Shown one piece after another: positions 12,747 to 16,609 of a DNA stretch of 16,609 bases. A model generated the notes under the pieces. It saw only the letters and a program-made list of their open reading frames with translations. It had not been told where the DNA came from and did no database searches. A program made the translations under genes and the position numbers. Every line of letters starts with the position of its first letter. Within the stretch, counting starts at the first letter, position 1. Where the stretch lies: positions 1 to 16,609 of the forward strand of contig CAYGWP010000099.1 in NCBI GenBank assembly GCA_964353455.1. The letters are read 5' to 3'. This stretch comes from CAYGWP01 sp964353455. Lineage in GTDB: Bacteria > Planctomycetota > Phycisphaerae > FEN-1346.

Positions 12747-14747
12747 ATGCCTACGGTAAGACTTCCGGACGGAAGCGCATTGGAAGTGCCTGCCGGGGCG
12801 AGCGTCGCTGATGTTGCCAACCGAATCGGTTCACGCCTGGCTCAAGCAGCCGTCGCTGCCAGGCTGAACGGCAAGTTGGTGGACCTCTCGACGATACTGG
12901 GCGATGGCCCGTACGATCTGGAGATCCTGACCGACAAAAGCGACGAAGCCCTGCCGATCTTGCGCCATTCGACCGCCCATATCATGGCCGCCGCTGTCCG
13001 CCGTCTCTACGGACCGAACGTGAAGTTCGGCGTGGGTCCGGCCATTGAGGACGGCTTCTACTACGACTTCGACCTGCCGGTGCGGCTGGCCGATGAGGAC
13101 CTCACGCGGATCGAGGCCGAGATGGCCACGGTCATCTCGTCCGCTGCGCCGTTCGTCCGCGAAGAGGTGCCGATCGATACGGCCGTCGCCCTCATGCGGA
13201 CCACGGGCCAGGAATACAAGGTCGAACTTCTTCGCAACATCGCTTCCGGCGTCCTGGCCGAGCAGAAGGAGGTCGTCGGCGCCGAGGCCAAACCCTCCGA
13301 GGGCGCCGCCACCAGCCTCGTCTCGCTTTACCACTCGGCCGACTTCGTGGACCTCTGCCGCGGGCCGCACATTCCCCACGCAGGCAAGGTCCCGGCCTTC
13401 AAACTCCTGAGCGTGGCCGGCAGTTACTGGCGCGGCGACTCCACGCGGCCGATGCTCCAGCGGATATACGGCACGGCGTTCTTCTCCAGGAAGTTGCTCG
13501 ACGAACACATCGCCCGAGTCGAGGAGGCCAAGAAGCGAGACCACCGCCGCATCGGCAAGGACCTCGACCTCTTCAGTTTCCACGACGAGGGGCCGGGCTT
13601 CGCGTTCTTCCATCCGAACGGCATGATCGTCCTTAACGCGCTGCTGGAGTTCTGGCGAGCCGAGCACCGTGAGGCGGGATACGTGGAGGTCCGCACGCCG
13701 ACGATCCTCAGCGAGGCCCTCTGGCACCGCAGCGGACACTGGGACAATTACCGCGAGGCGATGTACTTCACCGAGATCGACGAGGCGAAGTTTGCCGTCA
13801 AGCCCATGAACTGCCCCGGCGGCCTCCTCATCTACCGCAACAAGCCGCACTCGTACCGCGAGTTGCCGCTAAGGATGGCCGAGTTGGGCCTAGTGCATCG
13901 ACACGAGAAGAGCGGCGTCCTGCACGGCCTCCTCAGGGTCCGCCAGTTCACGCAGGACGATGCGCACATATTCTGCCTTCCGGGGCAACTTACCGACGAG
14001 GTCGTCGGCGTCATCGCGCTGATCGACCGCATCTACCGGACGCTGGGGTTCGAGGACATTCGGGTCGAACTCTCAACGCGGCCGGAGCACTCCATCGGGA
14101 CCGCCGAGCAGTGGCAGTTCGCCACGGCGTCGCTGAGAGAGGCCCTTGCGTCACGCAACCTCTCCTACAAGGTCAACGAGGGCGAAGGGGCTTTCTACGC
14201 GCCCAAGATCGACTACCACATTCGCGACTGCCTCGGCCGCTCGTGGCAGTGCGGGACGATCCAGGTTGACCTGGCGATGCCGGACCGCTTCGACCTGACG
14301 TACGTCGGGGCCGACAACCAGGCGCACCGCCCGGTCATGGTCCACCGCGCGGTCCTGGGAAGCATCGAACGGTTCCTGGGCGTTCTGATCGAGCATTACG
14401 CGGGCGACTTCCCGCTGTGGCTTGCGCCGGTTCAGGCGGCGGTCCTGCCCGTGAGCGAGCGGTCGAGCGAGTACGCCTGGCGGACCGCCCGGATCCTTCG
14501 GACCGCCGGCCTCAGGGTCGAGGTTGACGACTCCAGCGACAAGGTGGGCGCCAAGGTCCGCCGCGCTACCCTCGCGAAGACTCCGTACATGCTGGTCGTG
14601 GGCGAGAAGGAGGCGGCGGCAGGCACCGTGAGCGTCCGCGACAAGGCGGCGGGCGACCTGGGCGTCGAATCGGTCGAGGCCTTCGTCGGCCGCGCGACCG
14701 ATGAAATCCGCCAGAAACGCCGGCGCCCGAAATCAACGAGCGCTTGA
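12747..14747 (+). CDS. thrS: Threonyl-tRNA synthetase
   Basis: It charges tRNA-Thr with threonine. The 666-residue protein has the full family layout: an N-terminal TGS domain (1-60); an editing domain with HSTAH (His74, His78) and CRGPH (Cys204, His208); a class II catalytic core with KPMNCPGG (352-359), LGLVHRHEKSGVLHGLLRVRQF and TQDDAHIFC; and a C-terminal anticodon-binding domain (about 560-655). Zinc ligands Cys356, His407 and His533 are all present. A short insertion (about 171-190, rich in Glu/Ala) sits in the editing domain. ATG 12747 is the only sensible start, since an in-frame TGA lies 48 nt upstream with no start codon between. It heads the thrS-infC-rpmI-rplT-pheS cluster. Confidence 0.97.
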   Translation: MPTVRLPDGSALEVPAGASVADVANRIGSRLAQAAVAARLNGKLVDLSTILGDGPYDLEILTDKSDEALPILRHSTAHIMAAAVRRLYGPNVKFGVGPAIEDGFYYDFDLPVRLADEDLTRIEAEMATVISSAAPFVREEVPIDTAVALMRTTGQEYKVELLRNIASGVLAEQKEVVGAEAKPSEGAATSLVSLYHSADFVDLCRGPHIPHAGKVPAFKLLSVAGSYWRGDSTRPMLQRIYGTAFFSRKLLDEHIARVEEAKKRDHRRIGKDLDLFSFHDEGPGFAFFHPNGMIVLNALLEFWRAEHREAGYVEVRTPTILSEALWHRSGHWDNYREAMYFTEIDEAKFAVKPMNCPGGLLIYRNKPHSYRELPLRMAELGLVHRHEKSGVLHGLLRVRQFTQDDAHIFCLPGQLTDEVVGVIALIDRIYRTLGFEDIRVELSTRPEHSIGTAEQWQFATASLREALASRNLSYKVNEGEGAFYAPKIDYHIRDCLGRSWQCGTIQVDLAMPDRFDLTYVGADNQAHRPVMVHRAVLGSIERFLGVLIEHYAGDFPLWLAPVQAAVLPVSERSSEYAWRTARILRTAGLRVEVDDSSDKVGAKVRRATLAKTPYMLVVGEKEAAAGTVSVRDKAAGDLGVESVEAFVGRATDEIRQKRRRPKSTSA

Positions 14748-14762
14748 CAACAACATTTTAGC

Positions 14763-14780
14763 CGGTCGCCGTGGCGACCG
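14763..14780 (+). other. Perfect hairpin in the thrS-infC gap
   Basis: CGGTCGCC and GGCGACCG form an 8-bp inverted repeat with a 2-nt centre, 16 nt after the thrS stop. No U-tract follows, so it is more likely an mRNA processing or stability element than a strong terminator, allowing read-through into infC. Confidence 0.5.
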
Positions 14781-14820
14781 CGCTCATCGAAACGGGCCCG
14801 AGATATTAAAGGAGGACCGC

Positions 14821-15336
14821 TTGAAAGAAACGAAGCAGCGGATCAATGAACAGATCAAGATTTCACCGCTGCGAGTCATCGGGGAAAACGGCGAGCAATT
14901 GGGCATCCTCGACCGGGACGCCGCGCTGCGGATGGCCAACGAGGCCGGCATGGACCTGGTGGAAGTGGCCGCCGACGTCCGGCCGCCGGTCTGCCGGCTG
15001 ATGGATTTCGGCAAGTTCAAGTACCGCCTTGCCAAGAAGAGCCACAAGTCCAAGAGCCACGAGGTCAAGATCAAGGAGATCCGCATCCGTCCGAAGACGG
15101 AGGCGCACGACCGGGACACGAAAATCCGGCAGGCCCGCGGATTCCTGGAAGACGGCGACAAGGTGATCGTGAACATGCTGTTCCGCGGCCGCGAGTTGGC
15201 CCACCTGGATTTCGCCACCCAGAACATGCAGGCCTTCGTGGACCAGTTGGCCGAGGTCGGCTTGGTCGAGCGCGGCCCGATGCGCGAGGGCCGCCGCATG
15301 ACGCTGCTCCTGACGCCGAAGAAGAAGGCCCAGTAG
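14821..15336 (+). CDS. infC: Translation initiation factor IF-3
   Basis: IF-3 binds the 30S subunit, prevents premature 50S joining and checks start-codon pairing. The 171-residue protein begins KETKQRINEQIKISPLRVIGENGEQLG, followed by the linker helix with DFGKFKYRLAKKSHKSK and the C-terminal domain with KEIRIRPKTEAHDRDTKIRQARGFLEDGDKV and FRGRELAH. Length and order match the family. The start is TTG at 14821, preceded by a very strong AAAGGAGG with 5-nt spacing; no ATG or GTG lies near. Non-AUG starts in infC are known to allow autoregulation because IF-3 itself discriminates against them (AUU in E. coli). The upstream in-frame ATG at 14701 lies inside thrS and is not a credible start. Confidence 0.96.
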   Translation: MKETKQRINEQIKISPLRVIGENGEQLGILDRDAALRMANEAGMDLVEVAADVRPPVCRLMDFGKFKYRLAKKSHKSKSHEVKIKEIRIRPKTEAHDRDTKIRQARGFLEDGDKVIVNMLFRGRELAHLDFATQNMQAFVDQLAEVGLVERGPMREGRRMTLLLTPKKKAQ

Positions 15337-15379
15337 TCCGCCGTCCGTGAGTGAAGCCGCCTCCAGCGTCGCATCGGCC

Positions 15380-15444
15380 GGCGCCTGCGGCCAGTGACAC
15401 GGTGACTCTGTCACCCAAACCGGCAACCAGAAAGAAGGGGCGCC
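15380..15444 (+). promoter_or_regulatory. Candidate structured leader of rpmI-rplT
   Basis: The 108-bp gap before rpmI can form two mutually exclusive hairpins: GTGACA with TGTCAC (15394-15414), or GGTGAC with GTCACC (15401-15415). In addition GGCGCC at 15380-15385 is complementary to GGCGCC at 15439-15444, which covers the space between SD and ATG of rpmI. Ribosomal protein L20 represses this operon through leader structures in E. coli and Firmicutes; a similar role here is only suggested. Confidence 0.35.
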
Positions 15445-15639
15445 ATGCCCAAACTGAAGACGCACAAGGGAATCCAGAAACGGATGAAACTGACCGGCCG
15501 AGGCAAGATCCTCCGCAAACGCGCCAACAAGGGGCACCTGCTCAGCGACAAGAGCGGGCAGCGGCGGCGGCGACTCAGCCGGTCCGCCCTGGTCTCGAAG
15601 ACCCAGGTCAAGACCTACACGCGCCTGATCACCGGCTGA
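15445..15639 (+). CDS. rpmI: 50S ribosomal protein bL35
   Basis: A 64-residue basic protein with the bL35 pattern: MPKLKTHKGIQKRMKLTGRG at the start, then KGHLLSDKSGQRRRRLS and a C-terminus ending YTRLITG. Length matches the family. The ATG at 15445 has AAGGGG 4 nt upstream. It sits 108 bp after infC and 30 bp before rplT, the standard order. Confidence 0.97.
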   Translation: MPKLKTHKGIQKRMKLTGRGKILRKRANKGHLLSDKSGQRRRRLSRSALVSKTQVKTYTRLITG

Positions 15640-15669
15640 CGCCGGCTCGCGCCTAGCAGGAGAACCACA

Positions 15670-16029
15670 ATGCCTCGAACCAAGAAAGGCGCCGCGCGGC
15701 GCCGAGCCAAGAAACGCCTCTTCAAGCGCGCCAAGGGGATGTTCGGGGCGCGCAGCAAACTCTGGCGCATTGCCAAGCAGTCGCGGATGAAGGGCGACCA
15801 GTACGCCTACCGCGACCGCCGGACCAAGAAACGCGAGTTCCGCCGACTCTGGATCACCCGCATCAGCGCCGCCTGCCGCATGCGAGACATCGCCTACAGC
15901 GTGTTCGCCAACGGCCTGAAGAAGGCCGGCATCCTGCTGGACCGGAAGGTCCTGGCGGAACTGGCGCTGAATGATCCGAAGGCCTTCGACGTCGTGGTCG
16001 CCGAGGCGAAGGCCGCCTTGGGAGGCTAA
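15670..16029 (+). CDS. rplT: 50S ribosomal protein bL20
   Basis: A 119-residue protein, the usual length. The extended basic N-terminus (PRTKKGAARRRAKKRLFKRAKG) binds 23S rRNA during early 50S assembly, and the globular C-terminal part shows RRLWITRISAACRM and YSVFANGLKKAGILLDRKVLAELA. The ATG at 15670 has AGGAGA at 15658-15663. Its last codons contain the GGAGG used as SD by pheS, so the two are translationally linked. In other bacteria L20 is also the repressor of the rpmI-rplT message. Confidence 0.97.
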   Translation: MPRTKKGAARRRAKKRLFKRAKGMFGARSKLWRIAKQSRMKGDQYAYRDRRTKKREFRRLWITRISAACRMRDIAYSVFANGLKKAGILLDRKVLAELALNDPKAFDVVVAEAKAALGG

Positions 16030-16030
16030 A

Positions 16031-16609
16031 ATGGACCCGGCCGAGGTCAGGGCCCTGGGCGAAGAAGTGCTGGCCCGGATCGCCGCCGCGCCCGACACGG
16101 CGGCGCTCGAGGCGGTCCGCATCGAGTGGCTCGGCCGCAAGGCCGGCCGCATCACTGCCCTGATGCGCGAAATTCCCTCGGTTCCTCCCGACCAGCGGGC
16201 CGAGTTCGGCCAGGCCGTCAACGCGCTGAAGGCCGCCGTCGCCGAACGCCTCGAGTCTCGGAAGGCCGCCCTGGAGGTAACTCGCCCGAAGAGGCCGGGC
16301 ATCGACGTGACGATGCCGGGCCGGCGGCTGGAACTGGGGCGCCTGCACCCCATCACCCGCGCCACGCGGGAAATGGTCGAAATCTGGGGACGCTTGGGGT
16401 TCGAGGCCGTCGAGGGGCCGGAGGTCGAGGACGAGTGGCACAACTTCGTCGGCCTCAACATCCCGCCGGAACATCCGGCCCGCGACCCGCTGGACAACTA
16501 TTATCTGAAGGATCACGCGCTCCTCAGGACCCAGACCTCGACGGTCCAGATCCGCATCATGGAGAACCGCAAGCCGCCGGTCCGCGTCATCGCCCCCGGG
16601 CGCGTCTAT
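16031..16609 (+). CDS. pheS: Phenylalanyl-tRNA synthetase alpha subunit (3' end cut by window)
   Basis: 193 codons are visible, about 55-60% of a usual PheS. PheS forms the catalytic half of the (alpha-beta)2 enzyme charging tRNA-Phe. The N-terminal coiled coil (about 1-85, with EWLGRKAGRITALMREI) is followed by the class II core: LHPITRATREMVEIWGRLGF, EGPEVEDEWHNF, LNIPPEHPARD, then LLRTQTSTVQIR and PPVRVIAPGRVY at the window edge. The ATG at 16031 begins 1 nt after the rplT TAA, with GGAGG at 16021-16025 inside rplT. pheT would be expected downstream. Confidence 0.95.
   Translation, partial: MDPAEVRALGEEVLARIAAAPDTAALEAVRIEWLGRKAGRITALMREIPSVPPDQRAEFGQAVNALKAAVAERLESRKAALEVTRPKRPGIDVTMPGRRLELGRLHPITRATREMVEIWGRLGFEAVEGPEVEDEWHNFVGLNIPPEHPARDPLDNYYLKDHALLRTQTSTVQIRIMENRKPPVRVIAPGRVY

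Noticed and set aside
12831..13850. Antisense 339-codon frame within thrS
   Set aside because: Opposite a certain ThrRS, with no independent start signal.
14743..14749. TTGACA overlapping the thrS stop as a promoter for infC
   Set aside because: No -10 element occurs at 15-19 bp; TATTAA at 14803 is far too distant.
14863..16497. Long antisense open frame of 544 codons on the minus strand opposite infC-pheS
   Set aside because: It runs through four certain translation genes, has no recognisable domain and is explained by GC-rich third positions.

Overview
The window reads as a chromosomal segment from a high-GC, Gram-negative-type bacterium, most plausibly a member of the Planctomycetota or a close PVC relative. 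The reasons are lipid A and heptose genes (lpxK, hldE), a secreted DUF1571-type protein of a kind best known from planctomycetes, several lipoproteins, a beta-barrel outer-membrane protein, and GC-rich hairpin repeats between genes. This placement is inferred from gene content only; no rRNA or tRNA gene was seen.

Left block, minus strand (about 7.5 kb down to 1): seven genes read leftward from a predicted promoter at 7548-7577. In transcription order they are a SAM-dependent methyltransferase, a secreted DUF1571-like protein, a HAD-family hydrolase, an isocitrate dehydrogenase, LpxK (lipid A 4'-kinase), a deoxyhypusine-synthase-like protein of unknown role, and HldE (heptose kinase/adenylyltransferase, cut by the window edge). 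The first three are tightly packed. The later gaps hold GC-rich inverted repeats arranged as REPIN-like pairs. One pair is flanked by a 10-bp direct repeat, as if it had inserted between a stop codon and the next ribosome binding site.

Middle block, plus strand (7.6-12.6 kb): a LysE-type exporter, a beta-barrel outer-membrane protein, three related small coiled-coil lipoproteins (two with duplicated leaders and signal peptides), and a lipoprotein with a caspase-like fold. The last keeps the cysteine motif but lacks the usual histidine motif. This accessory envelope cluster is the least explained part of the window.

Right block, plus strand (12.6 kb to the end): the classic translation cluster thrS-infC-rpmI-rplT-pheS. 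A near-consensus promoter overlaps the stop codon of the preceding gene. thrS has no Shine-Dalgarno sequence next to its ATG, but a long hairpin lies between a GGAGG and the start codon. infC starts with TTG. pheS runs off the right edge.

Most other long open frames, including antisense frames over thrS, the outer-membrane protein gene and infC-pheS, are shadows caused by high GC at codon third positions.
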